A stretch of 64,000 nt of DNA from Fibrobacter sp. UBA4223 (GTDB lineage Bacteria > Fibrobacterota > Fibrobacteria > Fibrobacterales > Fibrobacteraceae). A program made the translations under genes and the position numbers. Where the stretch lies: the NCBI GenBank assembly GCA_002382975.1, contig DFTB01000006.1, positions 302,092-366,091 on the forward strand. The letters run 5' to 3'. This document shows positions 49,866 to 59,241 of the stretch, piece after piece. Position 1 is the stretch's first letter, and every line of letters starts with the position of its first letter. The notes under the pieces are model-generated. The model made no database searches and was not told the DNA's origin. It saw nothing but the letters and a program-made list of their open reading frames with translations.

Positions 49866-50768
49866 ATGAGCCTCAACACGAACCGTATGGACGCCTACCT
49901 GGCCTTCTTGGGGGTAGAAAGAAACCTTTCGCCCAAGACCATCCAGAGCTACCAGGAAGACCTGCGGCACTTTGTCGCCTGGCTAGACGAGGGCGGCATC
50001 GACCTGAAAGAACTCACCCCCCAGAAACTGGACGAATTCCTGACTCTTACCGCAAGCCGCGCGGAATACTCCCCCACCTCCGTAGCGAGGCATTTTTCTA
50101 GCCTGCGGGGGTTCCTCAAGTACATGCAAAATCAGGGCGAGTACAACTTCAGCACGGAATCCATGCTGGAGCGTCCGAAACTCGGACACTACCTGCCGGA
50201 ATATCTCACCCGCGAAGAGGTGGAAAGCGTTTTCGAAAGTGCGGCCAACGGCAAGAACCCGCTGAGGGATACGGCGCTTTTCGAACTCATGTACAGCGCG
50301 GGGCTACGCATCTCGGAAGCGCTCGGCATCAAACTTTCGCAGCTGGACCTGGACAACGAGTGGCTCACGCCTATCGGCAAGGGCAACAAGCAGCGCCTGA
50401 TTCCCCTGGGCAGCAAGGCAAAAGAAAATTTGAGGGCGTGGATCGAAGATGGCCGACCCCTCACCCACCCGACTACAGACAACATAATTCTAAACAAAAA
50501 CGGCAAGCCCATGAGCCGCATGGGAGCCTGGAAAATTGTGCAACAGCACACGGCCCACCTGACCAAGCAGGTGTCGCCCCATACCTTCCGCCACAGTTTT
50601 GCCACCCACTGCCTGGAAGCGGGCATGGACCTGCGCGTTTTGCAGGAACTGCTAGGCCACGCCGACATCAGCACCACGCAAATTTATACGCATATCGACA
50701 AGGAATTCATCAAGCAGGAACACCGGCAGTTCCACCCGCGAGAAATTCAAGACCGCACTGGGAAATAG
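49866..50768 (+). CDS. xerD: Xer-family tyrosine recombinase
   Basis: 300 residues, the size of XerC/XerD. N-terminal SAM-like domain (LAFLGVERNLSPKTIQSYQE). Catalytic residues: Arg in YSAGLRISEALG, Lys in GKGNKQRLIPLG, HxxR in SPHTFRHSFATH, His in LLGHADISTTQIY and the Tyr nucleophile in QIYTHI. It resolves chromosome dimers at dif with a partner. XerC versus XerD is not certain. TATATTC lies 7 bases before the ATG, with no clear Shine-Dalgarno site. Confidence 0.92.
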   Translation: MSLNTNRMDAYLAFLGVERNLSPKTIQSYQEDLRHFVAWLDEGGIDLKELTPQKLDEFLTLTASRAEYSPTSVARHFSSLRGFLKYMQNQGEYNFSTESMLERPKLGHYLPEYLTREEVESVFESAANGKNPLRDTALFELMYSAGLRISEALGIKLSQLDLDNEWLTPIGKGNKQRLIPLGSKAKENLRAWIEDGRPLTHPTTDNIILNKNGKPMSRMGAWKIVQQHTAHLTKQVSPHTFRHSFATHCLEAGMDLRVLQELLGHADISTTQIYTHIDKEFIKQEHRQFHPREIQDRTGK

Positions 50769-50800
50769 TGCGGCTCGACCATGTCAAATCAATAAATTGT

Positions 50801-50832
50801 TTTGCCGCGACTCCCGCCTTTTACTAAATTTG
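50801..50832 (+). promoter_or_regulatory. Bacteroidota-type promoter of leuB
   Basis: TTTG (50801-50804), 20 bases, TAAATTTG (50825-50832): exact match to the -33 TTTG / -7 TAnnTTTG pattern at ideal spacing. The leader to the leuB ATG is ~22 bases and carries AAGGA. Confidence 0.65.
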
Positions 50833-50833
50833 A

Positions 50834-51952
<1,119 letters not shown>

Positions 51953-51981
51953 TGCTAAGCCGCTTCTACGGTTAGCCAAAG

Positions 51982-52026
51982 CTCTCGCAACCGCCCCTGG
52001 TTAATACCAGGGGCTTTGTTGCTCAC
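51982..52026 (+). terminator. 45-bp conserved hairpin element, copy 2
   Basis: CTCTCGCAACCG, stem CCCCTGGT-TAAT-ACCAGGGG, CTTTGTTGCTCAC. Relative to 37313-37357 two stem pairs changed on both sides (A-T to T-A, T-A to G-C) and flanks are identical. A 9-bp inverted repeat AGCCAAAGC/GCTTTGGCT flanks it. Confidence 0.6.
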
Positions 52027-52105
52027 GGATTAAGGCTTTGGCTTAAAGGCGATTCCCACCGAGGTGGCCATGCGCACTAAACAACGAGTTGTTAAGTGCT
52101 GTCCG

Positions 52106-52126
52106 CCCGGTCAAGCCGGGAATGAC
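52106..52126. repeat. Small palindromic repeat (RATGAC family)
   Basis: CCCGG-TCAAG-CCGGGAATGAC, same core as the copy within the FISUMP lipoprotein gene. Confidence 0.65.
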
Positions 52127-52137
52127 ATTATAAGAGA

Positions 52138-52171
52138 GAAGGCTTCCCGGTATCGGGAAGCCTTCTTTCTT
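52138..52171. terminator. Bidirectional terminator between leuB and the SDR gene
   Basis: GAAGGCTTCCCG-GTAT-CGGGAAGCCTTC, a perfect 12-bp stem followed by TTTCTT on the plus strand and preceded by an A-rich flank, so it can serve both convergent genes. Confidence 0.8.
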
Positions 52172-52195
52172 CAAGGAGAATCAATTAGAAGAAAC

Positions 52196-52933
52196 TTACG
52201 CTTCGACGGTCTTGCCCTTTTCGACGGCGTCGGCCAGGGTCATGCCCGTAAATTCCTGGGCGCTGAACCAACGGCCACTCTTCTTGTCGTCCAGCATCAC
52301 GGAGACCATGGAGCCGGGAATCACGCTTTCGGGAGCGTTGGGGGCGTTGGGGCCGCCAAGGTCCGTGCGGAGCCAACCCGGGTCCATCACGTTCATCATC
52401 ACGTCGGTGCCGTTGAGCTTGCAGGCGAAATCCTTCACGAACTTGGTGAGGGCGGCCTTGGCACAGGCGTAACCCATCAGTTCCGGCTCGTTGGCGATAC
52501 CGCTGGTGGTGAGCTGCATGCGGCCAAAGCCACGCTTGATCATGCCCGGCAAAAAGTGGTAGGCAATCTTGATGGGCGCAAAGAAGTTCACCGCCATGGC
52601 ATGGTGGAAATCGTCCATGGTGTTGGTTAGGTAGTCGGTAAAGTAGTGGCTCATGAGACCCGCGTTGTTGAACACCAGGTCCACCTGCACGCCCCAGCTG
52701 TCGATTTCAGCAAGGGCGGCGTTGATTTCGGCCTCGTTTTCCAGGTTACAGCCCACGGCACGGCCTTCGACACCGAGTTTCATGATTTCGGCCAGCACCG
52801 GTTCGGCATGGGCCTTGTCACGACCCTGCAAGATGATATTTGCACCCAATTTCGCCATCTCGATGGCGGTCAGGCGACCGACCCCGCGGCAACCGCCGGT
52901 AATCAGGCACCATTTTCCCTTTACGTCAATCAT
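52196..52933 (-). CDS. Short-chain dehydrogenase/reductase
   Basis: 245 residues, classical SDR. Cofactor loop ITGGCRGVGRLTA (TGxxxGxG), FNNAG, and catalytic Ser/Tyr/Lys in QLTTSGIANEPELMGYACAK. An R after the glycine loop suggests NADP(H). Substrate unknown. No clear operon partner. Confidence 0.9.
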   Translation of the reverse strand: MIDVKGKWCLITGGCRGVGRLTAIEMAKLGANIILQGRDKAHAEPVLAEIMKLGVEGRAVGCNLENEAEINAALAEIDSWGVQVDLVFNNAGLMSHYFTDYLTNTMDDFHHAMAVNFFAPIKIAYHFLPGMIKRGFGRMQLTTSGIANEPELMGYACAKAALTKFVKDFACKLNGTDVMMNVMDPGWLRTDLGGPNAPNAPESVIPGSMVSVMLDDKKSGRWFSAQEFTGMTLADAVEKGKTVEA

Positions 52934-53050
52934 GTTTTATCCTTTGCGGCACAGGCCGCGAATCAGTTACTTAGACAAGATACACTTTTTCAAGCCCCGG
53001 GAACATGTTTCTGCAGGGAAAAAGTGTTTACGGGTGTAAAGAGGGTCGGC

Positions 53051-54379
53051 CTAGCAGCTTACCGACAGGGACTGCACGGCCAGCGCAGGGACCTTGGTGC
53101 TGGAAAAGTCGTCGTAGTAGGCGTTTCCGCAGGCCACCACTTCTTGGATGATGTCGAAATAGTTCCCGCTCAGGGTCACGCTATCTACGGGGTGGACAAT
53201 CTGGCCGTTTTCGCACCAGAAACCGTGGGCACCAATGCTCAGTTCCCCGCTCACCGAATTGCAGCCGGAGTTGCCCTCCAGCCGGGCCACCAGCAGGCAC
53301 CTGGGGAACAGTTTCAGCAGTTCTTCCGTAGATTTTTCGCCGCAGGGAACATACATGTTGTAGAAGGACGTGGACATCTTTGTGCCCAGATCGCGGACGC
53401 CGTTTCCGGTGGACTTGCAGCCCGCCTTGGCGGCGGTTTCCAGATTGTAGAGGCCCTGGCCAAAGACGCCTCCGTCGATGACCTTCACCAACTGGGTGGG
53501 CACACCTTCGGAATCGTAGGGGAAATGATGGCTGAACAGGTCTCCGGAACCTACGCTCCACAGGGAAAGGCAATCCGATGCAATCTTCGAACCTTCCTTA
53601 CCCGAAAGCCTGGAAAGGCCTTTCTGCATGGAATCCGCCAGGTAGGGCTGACTGTACATCCGCATGAACCGGCCAGAAATCCGCTCCGACAGGACCACGG
53701 GAATCTTGCCGCCCTCGATCTTCTTTGCGCCGAACAGTTCCGTAGAGTATCCCGCCGCACGGGTGGCGATTCCATCTACGTCGATTTCGTTCCAGCTGCG
53801 GGTGGACTTGGTAAAACTGCCCAACTTCTTGACGCCGTCGCGACATGCAACCGCCCCTACCCCGACTGAAACGGAATTGGAGCGGGTCCTGTAGAAAACG
53901 CCCTTGCTGTTTGCCACGTAGTCTTCGCTGTTGGAAAGGTCCGCCCCTAAGTAAGGGATGTTCTCGATTTCCTTGGACCTGGCGAAGGTCGCCTTTTCCA
54001 AGTCGATGCAGACGTCCTTCATTTCGGACAGGCCGATTTTTTCCAGGGCCGGATTATAGTCCTCGTCTGATTGCGGCAAGGCACCCGGCTCCGGCAAGTC
54101 CACGTTGATTTCATCGGTCCATTGGGTATGGCAAAGGGCATCTTTCAAGGTCTGCTCCAGGGCGTCTGCCGTAAGGCGCTCCGTATGGGCGTAGCCCGGA
54201 CGGCCATTCTTGATGACGCGGATTCCCACACCTACGGAATCGGAAATTTCCGTATTCTGGACCTGCCCCTGAAAAAGGGAAAGGCCTTCGGAATGGGACC
54301 TGGAGGCAAGCACGTCGAACTGTTCCGCCTGTCCCTTGGCCTTGTCGTTGATGTAAGAAATGGCGTCTTCGAGAGTCAT
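53051..54379 (-). CDS. pmbA: TldD/PmbA-family metalloprotease component
   Basis: 442 residues. Resembles PmbA (TldE), the partner lacking the zinc HExxxH of TldD: VGVGIRVIKNGRPGYAHTER, DYVANSKGVFYRTRSN, PYDSEGVPTQLVKVIDGGVF, CNSVSGELSIGAHGFWCENG. Such complexes degrade or mature peptides and antitoxins. No TldD gene is in the window. A GTTAATA-type heptamer tract lies upstream of the ATG, and no Shine-Dalgarno site is seen. Confidence 0.85.
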   Translation of the reverse strand: MTLEDAISYINDKAKGQAEQFDVLASRSHSEGLSLFQGQVQNTEISDSVGVGIRVIKNGRPGYAHTERLTADALEQTLKDALCHTQWTDEINVDLPEPGALPQSDEDYNPALEKIGLSEMKDVCIDLEKATFARSKEIENIPYLGADLSNSEDYVANSKGVFYRTRSNSVSVGVGAVACRDGVKKLGSFTKSTRSWNEIDVDGIATRAAGYSTELFGAKKIEGGKIPVVLSERISGRFMRMYSQPYLADSMQKGLSRLSGKEGSKIASDCLSLWSVGSGDLFSHHFPYDSEGVPTQLVKVIDGGVFGQGLYNLETAAKAGCKSTGNGVRDLGTKMSTSFYNMYVPCGEKSTEELLKLFPRCLLVARLEGNSGCNSVSGELSIGAHGFWCENGQIVHPVDSVTLSGNYFDIIQEVVACGNAYYDDFSSTKVPALAVQSLSVSC

Positions 54380-54389
54380 AGTTTTGGAA

Positions 54390-54424
54390 GTTACTAGTTA
54401 ATAGTTATTAGATGATAGTTCGCC
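54390..54424. repeat. Heptamer tract (GTTANTA type)
   Basis: Units GTTACTA, GTTAATA, GTTATTA, GATGATA, GTTCGCC, filling the gap between the small HTH gene and pmbA. Confidence 0.65.
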
Positions 54425-54658
54425 CTACGGATTAGAAGCTTTCCTTGCCAGCATTTTCCAGTAGGCGGCGGGGCTCCCGGTCACCGACTCCAGAGAAGAA
54501 GCCAGTTCCGCCGTAATGGGAGCCTCCCCCGCAATCAAGTTTTCCAGAAGGTCTTCCGAAACGCCGAGCCTGCGGGCGAATTCCGCCTTGTCCATCTTGA
54601 GCCATTCCATGCCCTCGATAATCGCCTGACCCGGAGTGGGAACGCCATGTCTTGCCAT
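54425..54658 (-). CDS. HigA-like XRE-family small DNA-binding protein, no toxin partner
   Basis: 77 residues. PGQAIIEGMEWLKMDKAEFA followed by RRLGVSEDLLENLIAGEAPI and SSLESVTGSPAAYWKML matches the HigA/VapI antitoxin-type HTH. No HigB-like toxin gene lies beside it; upstream is a glycosyltransferase ending 2 bases away. It may be an orphan regulator. Confidence 0.8.
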   Translation of the reverse strand: MARHGVPTPGQAIIEGMEWLKMDKAEFARRLGVSEDLLENLIAGEAPITAELASSLESVTGSPAAYWKMLARKASNP

Positions 54659-54660
54659 AA

Positions 54661-55764
54661 CTACCCCATCACCTTATCTAGAACGTTACGCATTTTCTCT
54701 GCCATGGCGTCCCAGCTCATGGAAAGGGCCCGCTCCTTGGCGTTCTTTTCCAGCGTGGCAAGGCGATCCTTGTCCCGGATAACCGCAGCCACCTTCTGGC
54801 AGAACCCTTCCGGGTCGTCGTTTTCGTACAAAATTCCAGTCACACCGTCAATCACGGAGTCCTTGAGACCCGCCACGTTGTTGGACACCGAAATGGTGCC
54901 GCACAGGTTGGCCTCGATGTTGTTGATTCCCCAGCCTTCCTTGAAAGAGGGATTGATGAACAGGCTGGAACGGCTAAGCAAATCACGCTTTTCGTCTTCG
55001 GAGACCCGGCCCAGGAATTTTACGGCATCGGCGACACCCAGGTCTTTCACCAACTTTTCCAGCTCCCCGCGGTAATCTCCGCCGCCAGCCACTTCCAGCA
55101 CAATGCCCGGAACCAACTGCTTCAGGCGGGGCATGGCGTTGATGATAAACTGGGCATTCTTGTACTTCATGAGACGCCCCACGTAAGAAATCACGGGCGG
55201 TTCGGCCTTGGGTTGCGTGGGCTTGAAATATTCCGTGTCTATACCCGGTTCCACTACGGCAATGTCCCTGGCCTTGATTCCCATGTCGCGAATCTCGTCG
55301 GCAGTGCTATCCGAAATGGCAAGGAAAGGTTCGTTCTTGTAGAAAAGGGCCACGGAACGTTCCATCAGGTAAACGTAAAGGGCTATGGGGAAAAAGGCCT
55401 CGCGGAAAATGGACTTGCGGAAAAAGTGCATGACCATGTGGAGACGTTTTGTCTTGGTGCAGAGCGGCGTGAAAAAGGGAATCTTGTTCAGGTCCTCTAC
55501 AATCAGGTCGTATTCCTTCTGGTGCTTGCGGGCGTAAAAGAATGCGGAATAGTTGAACAGGAACTTGCTGCCGATTCGAACGGTACGCATGCCGTCTACC
55601 ACTTCTTCGTCGGAGAGCCCCGGCACCTTGTGGGCCAGCACCGTTATGTCGTAGCCGTTGCCGTTAATGCGCTTGAAAAGTTCGTGGAAGTAAAGTTCCG
55701 CACCGCCCGCTTCCGGGTTCTTGATGTCGCGCCAGTTGATCAGTAAAACTTTCTTGTTCGCCAC
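54661..55764 (-). CDS. GT4-family glycosyltransferase
   Basis: 367 residues, GT-B fold. N-terminal LLINWRDIKNPEAGGAELYF (glycine loop), middle AISDSTADEIRDMGIKARDI, donor part YVGRLMKYKNAQFIINAMPR, VLEVAGGGDYRGELEKLVKD, FLGRVSEDEKRDLLSRSSLF and E-x7-E-like EGWGINNIEANLCGTISVS. Adds an unknown sugar, probably to a surface glycan. GTG 55764 is taken as start since the domain begins there; the longer frame runs through an AT-rich spacer. The HTH gene follows within 2 bases. Confidence 0.88.
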   Translation of the reverse strand: MANKKVLLINWRDIKNPEAGGAELYFHELFKRINGNGYDITVLAHKVPGLSDEEVVDGMRTVRIGSKFLFNYSAFFYARKHQKEYDLIVEDLNKIPFFTPLCTKTKRLHMVMHFFRKSIFREAFFPIALYVYLMERSVALFYKNEPFLAISDSTADEIRDMGIKARDIAVVEPGIDTEYFKPTQPKAEPPVISYVGRLMKYKNAQFIINAMPRLKQLVPGIVLEVAGGGDYRGELEKLVKDLGVADAVKFLGRVSEDEKRDLLSRSSLFINPSFKEGWGINNIEANLCGTISVSNNVAGLKDSVIDGVTGILYENDDPEGFCQKVAAVIRDKDRLATLEKNAKERALSMSWDAMAEKMRNVLDKVMG

Positions 55765-55857
55765 GATGCTACATTCACCTGTATCTTTTAATTTCTCTTT
55801 TCCTGAATTTAGAAAAAAAACGTTCCCTGCGTTATGGTGCACTCGAAGCGCACTCTA

Positions 55858-55882
55858 GATTCCGAGCCAAGCTCGGAATGAC
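55858..55882. repeat. Small palindromic repeat (RATGAC family)
   Basis: GATTCCGAGC-CAA-GCTCGGAATGAC, perfect 9-bp arms, just downstream of the aminotransferase stop. Confidence 0.7.
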
Positions 55883-55885
55883 GTT

Positions 55886-57112
55886 TTATAGGGAACAAAT
55901 CCGGCGGAGTCCTTCCGCAAAAACAGCCGGTTCCTGCAGCAGGCTAATCACAATCCAGCCGTCTTCGTCAAAATCAAAGAAGAATCCCGGCTGCACCAGC
56001 ACGTGCTTTTCCTTGAGCAGGCGAAGGGTGAGTTCCTCGTCGTCGCCACCCAGGCGGATAACCGCATACCAGCCGCCAAAAATTTCAGGACAGTATTTGG
56101 AGGGGAACTTTTCCCGCAGGGCCGCAAGATTTTGCCGCAGGCGTTCGCTGATTCGAGCCCCGTAGGCGGCAGACTGTTTCAGCATGGGGGCCGCCAGTGC
56201 CTGGGCCGGTGCAGAAACGCTCAGATAAGCGTCCGCCACATATTCCAGAGTCTCGTGGATAGATTCCCGCATGGCTTCGGGAGCATAGACCGCCATCCAG
56301 CCCAGTTTAACCTGGGGGCTTCCGCAAATCTTGCTGAGGCCGTTCAGCCAGACGATGGGGCATTTAGGCGGGACTGGATCCTTCGACTTCGCTGCGCTCC
56401 GCTCAGGATGACAAGAAACATACTCCCACGACCGTCGCACATTTTCAGAAAATCTATAGTCCCCGAAAACTTCGTCCACCACCAGGACCAGGTTCCGTTC
56501 TTCGCAAAAGCGGACCACCTCTTTCCATTCGGACAAACTGACGGAATGCCCCGTGGGGTTGTGGGGGCAGACCAGCAGCAAGATTTTCGCATTGGCCGGA
56601 GCGCTGAGCAGGCTGTCGGTATCCAGCACAAAACGGAAATCGCCGCACCGTTCCTTTCCCGCTTTTTCCCGTTTCAACTTCAAGAAATACGGATAGCACT
56701 CCAGGTTTTCCAACTCCGCCAGCGTGTCCAGCAGGGGGTAGCCCGGGACCGGCGTCAGTATAGCGTCGCCGGGATTGCAGAAGGCCTTGAACAGTATGGA
56801 GTAGGCTTCGCTGGTGCTTGCCGTCAAAATAATCTGCCCGGGCGTGAAATTCCCGCCACGGCTGCGGTAGTACTCCGCAACAGCCTCTCGGGCCTTGAGC
56901 GTTCCCGCCGGATTCACGTCCCACAGGTTGAACTCCTGCTTCACGGCATCTACCGCAGGCGTCACGTCAAAAGGCAGTCCCACACGCAAGGGGCTGCTCA
57001 CCGTCATGTCGATAAAGGCTAGGCCGCCTGCGGCGGCATCTTTCTGAACTTCGGACTTCGCACGCTCCAGTTCCGCAAAGAAGGGCGTGGGGGTCAGGTC
57101 CTTCTGTTTCAT
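55886..57112 (-). CDS. Fold-type I PLP aminotransferase with an in-frame palindromic insertion
   Basis: 408 residues. Aspartate-aminotransferase-like: TASTSEAYSILFKAFCNPGD, VPGYPLLD, LLVCPHNPTGHSVSLSEW, VLVVDEVFGDYRF (PLP Asp) and the PLP Lys in WLNGLSKICGSPQVKLGW. Between RRSWEYV and CPIVWLNGL lies SCHPERSAAKSKDPVPPK, encoded by a palindromic repeat, which has no counterpart in the fold. ATG 57112 overlaps the upstream stop (ATGA). Amino donor and substrate unknown. Confidence 0.9.
   Translation of the reverse strand: MKQKDLTPTPFFAELERAKSEVQKDAAAGGLAFIDMTVSSPLRVGLPFDVTPAVDAVKQEFNLWDVNPAGTLKAREAVAEYYRSRGGNFTPGQIILTASTSEAYSILFKAFCNPGDAILTPVPGYPLLDTLAELENLECYPYFLKLKREKAGKERCGDFRFVLDTDSLLSAPANAKILLLVCPHNPTGHSVSLSEWKEVVRFCEERNLVLVVDEVFGDYRFSENVRRSWEYVSCHPERSAAKSKDPVPPKCPIVWLNGLSKICGSPQVKLGWMAVYAPEAMRESIHETLEYVADAYLSVSAPAQALAAPMLKQSAAYGARISERLRQNLAALREKFPSKYCPEIFGGWYAVIRLGGDDEELTLRLLKEKHVLVQPGFFFDFDEDGWIVISLLQEPAVFAEGLRRICSL
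56377..56412. repeat. 36-bp palindromic repeat inserted in frame in a gene
   Basis: GATCCTTCGACTTC...GCTCAGGATGAC; 36 bp, so the frame is kept. 29 of 36 positions match the intergenic copy 45301-45336. On the coding strand it reads CHPERSAAKSKD. Confidence 0.85.
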
Positions 57113-57456
57113 TTTTGACGGCTCTTGATAAGGCCCGCCACAAAGACGGCGATGATGATACCGGCAGGCAGGCACACGGCGATGGTCAAGAGCATCAGCT
57201 TCTGGAAAGGCGACAGGCCCTTGATCTTTTTGCGGAAGCCGTTCAACTTGGCACGGACACCTTCGCTGCGGATACCCTTTTCGGAGAGCTTTTTCATGCC
57301 CTCGTCCTTGAGCTTTTCGGTGGAACGGACCACGGACTGGACCCGCTCCGATTTCCAGAGCTTGTTCACCGATTCCTTGGAATCGTCCACGAACTTTTCA
57401 AGGCGTTCCCGCTTGATCTTGAAGGGTCGAGCCACGTCGGACAGCGCTTTCCACAT
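57109..57456 (-). CDS. Small hypothetical protein with C-terminal membrane helix
   Basis: 115 residues. Residues 1-85 are strongly basic and helical (RERLEKFVDDSKESVNKLWK, STEKLKDEGMKKLSEKG). Residues ~86-109 (LMLLTIAVCLPAGIIIAVFV) are one membrane helix. No family recognised. It lies 6 bases after leuA and its stop overlaps the aminotransferase start, so the three form an operon leuA-this gene-aminotransferase. Confidence 0.75.
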   Translation of the reverse strand: MWKALSDVARPFKIKRERLEKFVDDSKESVNKLWKSERVQSVVRSTEKLKDEGMKKLSEKGIRSEGVRAKLNGFRKKIKGLSPFQKLMLLTIAVCLPAGIIIAVFVAGLIKSRQK

Positions 57457-57462
57457 AACAGC

Positions 57463-59034
57463 CTACTTGTACAAAAGGTTCACACCGCTGAACAGGGCCC
57501 GCATGTTGGCCTTCAGGGTATCGCTGGAGACACCACGGCCCTCTTCTTCCTTGCCGTTGGCACGCAAGAGGATTCGGCTCAGGCCGCGACCCGCCCACAG
57601 CTTGTCCTTTTCGGGAACCACCACCTGGCGGTACTTCACCAGTTCCACCGGCATATTGATTTCACGCATCAAAATGAGCCCGGCCTCGATGGGGCCTTCG
57701 GCGGTCACGGACCGGCGAATGGCCTCGCCGTCCTTCTTGAAATGGAATATAAAGCGGTTCTCGTCGGGAATCACTTCCACGTTGTTGAACACCAGGCGGG
57801 CGTTCACGTTCACGCGCTCTTCACGGAACACGTCCAGCACCCGCTCGGCGCTGAGTTCCCCTTCCTTTTCGCTCAGTTCCTTGAGCACGGGCTGCAGTTC
57901 TGCCGCCTCGGCCAGGGAGAGCCTGTAGCCGAACTTGGTGATAATCTCGTAAACCGCGGTGCGGCCGCTCTGGCTGGTAAAGGAGATGGAATCGTTCTGG
58001 TGGCGACCAATGATGGAGTAGTCGATGGGGCGGTAAGCACCCTTCTTCATGTCCTTGGTCTTGGAGGCACCATCCTGGTGAATACCGCTACGGTGCACAA
58101 TGGCCTCGGCACCGATCAGCGGGGCACGGCTGTAAATGCTCACGCCGGACCACTGGGAAATCAGGATAGCCGTCTCGTAGATGCGCTCCAGGTGCAGGCC
58201 CGTATTCACGCCGGAGTTGTGGAGCGCCACGGCCACCTCGTAAAAATTGGTGTTGCCGCAGCGTTCGCCCAGGCCGTTCAGGGCCACTTCCAGCTGGGTG
58301 GCGCCCACAAAGAAGCTTTCCACCGTAGCGGCCGTAGCCATGCCCAAGTCGTTGTGGCAATGGACCGAGATGGCAATGTCCTTGGGCAAGGCTTCATAAA
58401 CCTGCTTAATCTGGTTCACGTACAAGAAGGGTCTATACCGCTCCACCGTATTGGGCAGGTTTATGGTGGTGGCTCCCGCCTCCACCACGGCCTTCAGCAC
58501 GTCAATCACAAAATCCATGTTGTCCAGGCAGTCCCCGAAGTGTTCGGCGCTGAACTCCACGTCGCCCTTGTCCCCTACAAGGGACTTGGCCAGCTTCACG
58601 CACTTGACGGCCTTTTCCTTCACCTGTTCCGGAGTCAGGTGCAGCACATGTTCCATGGAGAGCTTGCTGGTGGCGAGGAAGGTGTGGATACGAGGGTGGG
58701 GGGCGTACTGCACCGCCTCCCAGCAACGCTGGATATCGCTTTCCACGCAGCGGGCAAGACCAGAGACCACCACCTTCTGGGCAACCTCGTCCCCTTCTTC
58801 CGCCATCTTGGCGGTGAGCTGGGCCAGTTCCTTGCAGGACTCAAAATCCATCTCGCTAGAGGCGGGGAACCCCACCTCGGCGCCCTGCACTCCCAGTTTC
58901 AAAAGCTGCAGGTACACGTCCTTTTTCTGGGCGTTGTTCCAGGGCTTGGGCAGCGCCTGGTTCCCGTCACGGAGCGTGACGTCATAAAAGAACGGTTGTC
59001 TCTTTGCCATTTCGGCAGCATTCATTTCACTCAT
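57463..59034 (-). CDS. leuA: 2-isopropylmalate synthase
   Basis: 523 residues. Condenses acetyl-CoA with 2-oxoisovalerate, the first leucine-specific step. Metal and catalytic parts: FFYDVTLRDGNQALPKPWNN, GAEVGFPASSEMDFE, VHCHNDLGMATAATVESFF, NGLGERCGNTNF and SGIHQDGASK. The C-terminal ~150 residues form the leucine-responsive regulatory domain. ATG 59034 has GAGGAGA upstream. A leucine leader peptide and attenuator precede the gene. A possible confusion with homocitrate or citramalate synthase is reduced by the leucine attenuator. Confidence 0.94.
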   Translation of the reverse strand: MSEMNAAEMAKRQPFFYDVTLRDGNQALPKPWNNAQKKDVYLQLLKLGVQGAEVGFPASSEMDFESCKELAQLTAKMAEEGDEVAQKVVVSGLARCVESDIQRCWEAVQYAPHPRIHTFLATSKLSMEHVLHLTPEQVKEKAVKCVKLAKSLVGDKGDVEFSAEHFGDCLDNMDFVIDVLKAVVEAGATTINLPNTVERYRPFLYVNQIKQVYEALPKDIAISVHCHNDLGMATAATVESFFVGATQLEVALNGLGERCGNTNFYEVAVALHNSGVNTGLHLERIYETAILISQWSGVSIYSRAPLIGAEAIVHRSGIHQDGASKTKDMKKGAYRPIDYSIIGRHQNDSISFTSQSGRTAVYEIITKFGYRLSLAEAAELQPVLKELSEKEGELSAERVLDVFREERVNVNARLVFNNVEVIPDENRFIFHFKKDGEAIRRSVTAEGPIEAGLILMREINMPVELVKYRQVVVPEKDKLWAGRGLSRILLRANGKEEEGRGVSSDTLKANMRALFSGVNLLYK

Positions 59035-59083
59035 CTTATCTCCTCGCCCACGCAACATGGCCGCAAGATTCATTTTTCGGTTT

Positions 59084-59091
59084 CAAAGATA
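59084..59091 (-). promoter_or_regulatory. Possible secondary promoter of leuA (TATCTTTG)
   Basis: Perfect TAnnTTTG on the minus strand between the attenuator and leuA. If used, it would bypass attenuation. The -33 region (about 20 bases upstream) is only TTTT, so strength is uncertain. Confidence 0.35.
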
Positions 59092-59100
59092 GAAATTGAC

Positions 59101-59138
59101 CCAAAAAAGGAAAACCCGCTGCCATATTGGAGCGGGCT
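59101..59138 (-). terminator. leuA attenuator terminator
   Basis: On the minus strand CCCGCT and AGCGGG pair (with inner CC/GG around ATATT), followed by TTTTCCTTTTTT. Lies between the leader peptide stop and leuA. Its 5' arm (CGCTCC) can instead pair with GGAGCG inside the leader peptide coding region. Confidence 0.85.
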
Positions 59139-59176
59139 CATTTAGGTTAATTCTGTTCAAAATCCTTGAAAACGGC

Positions 59177-59236
59177 CTAAAACCTCGCTCCACAAGCAAG
59201 TCGCAATAGAAGTAGCAGGTTCAAGGTCTTTTTCAT
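59177..59236 (-). CDS. leuL: Leucine leader peptide of the leuA operon
   Basis: 19 codons: MKKTLNLLLLLRLACGARF, then TAG. Seven of 19 residues are Leu, five of them consecutive, with the synonymous codons CTG, CTA, CTT, CTA, TTG. It sits between a promoter-like sequence and a terminator upstream of leuA. Leucine shortage would stall ribosomes at the Leu run, leaving GGAGCG (codons 16-17) free to pair with the terminator arm and let RNA polymerase reach leuA. The leader start is nearly at the predicted transcription start, so it is probably leaderless. Confidence 0.85.
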   Translation of the reverse strand: MKKTLNLLLLLRLACGARF

Positions 59237-59241
59237 GTCAG

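Noticed and set aside
57115-59145. Plus-strand open frame of 676 codons
   Set aside because: Antisense to leuA and its neighbour; no motif.
59177-59236. Alternative view of the leu leader as chance ORF
   Set aside because: Five consecutive Leu codons, location directly before a terminator and leuA, and a plausible alternative pairing make chance unlikely.
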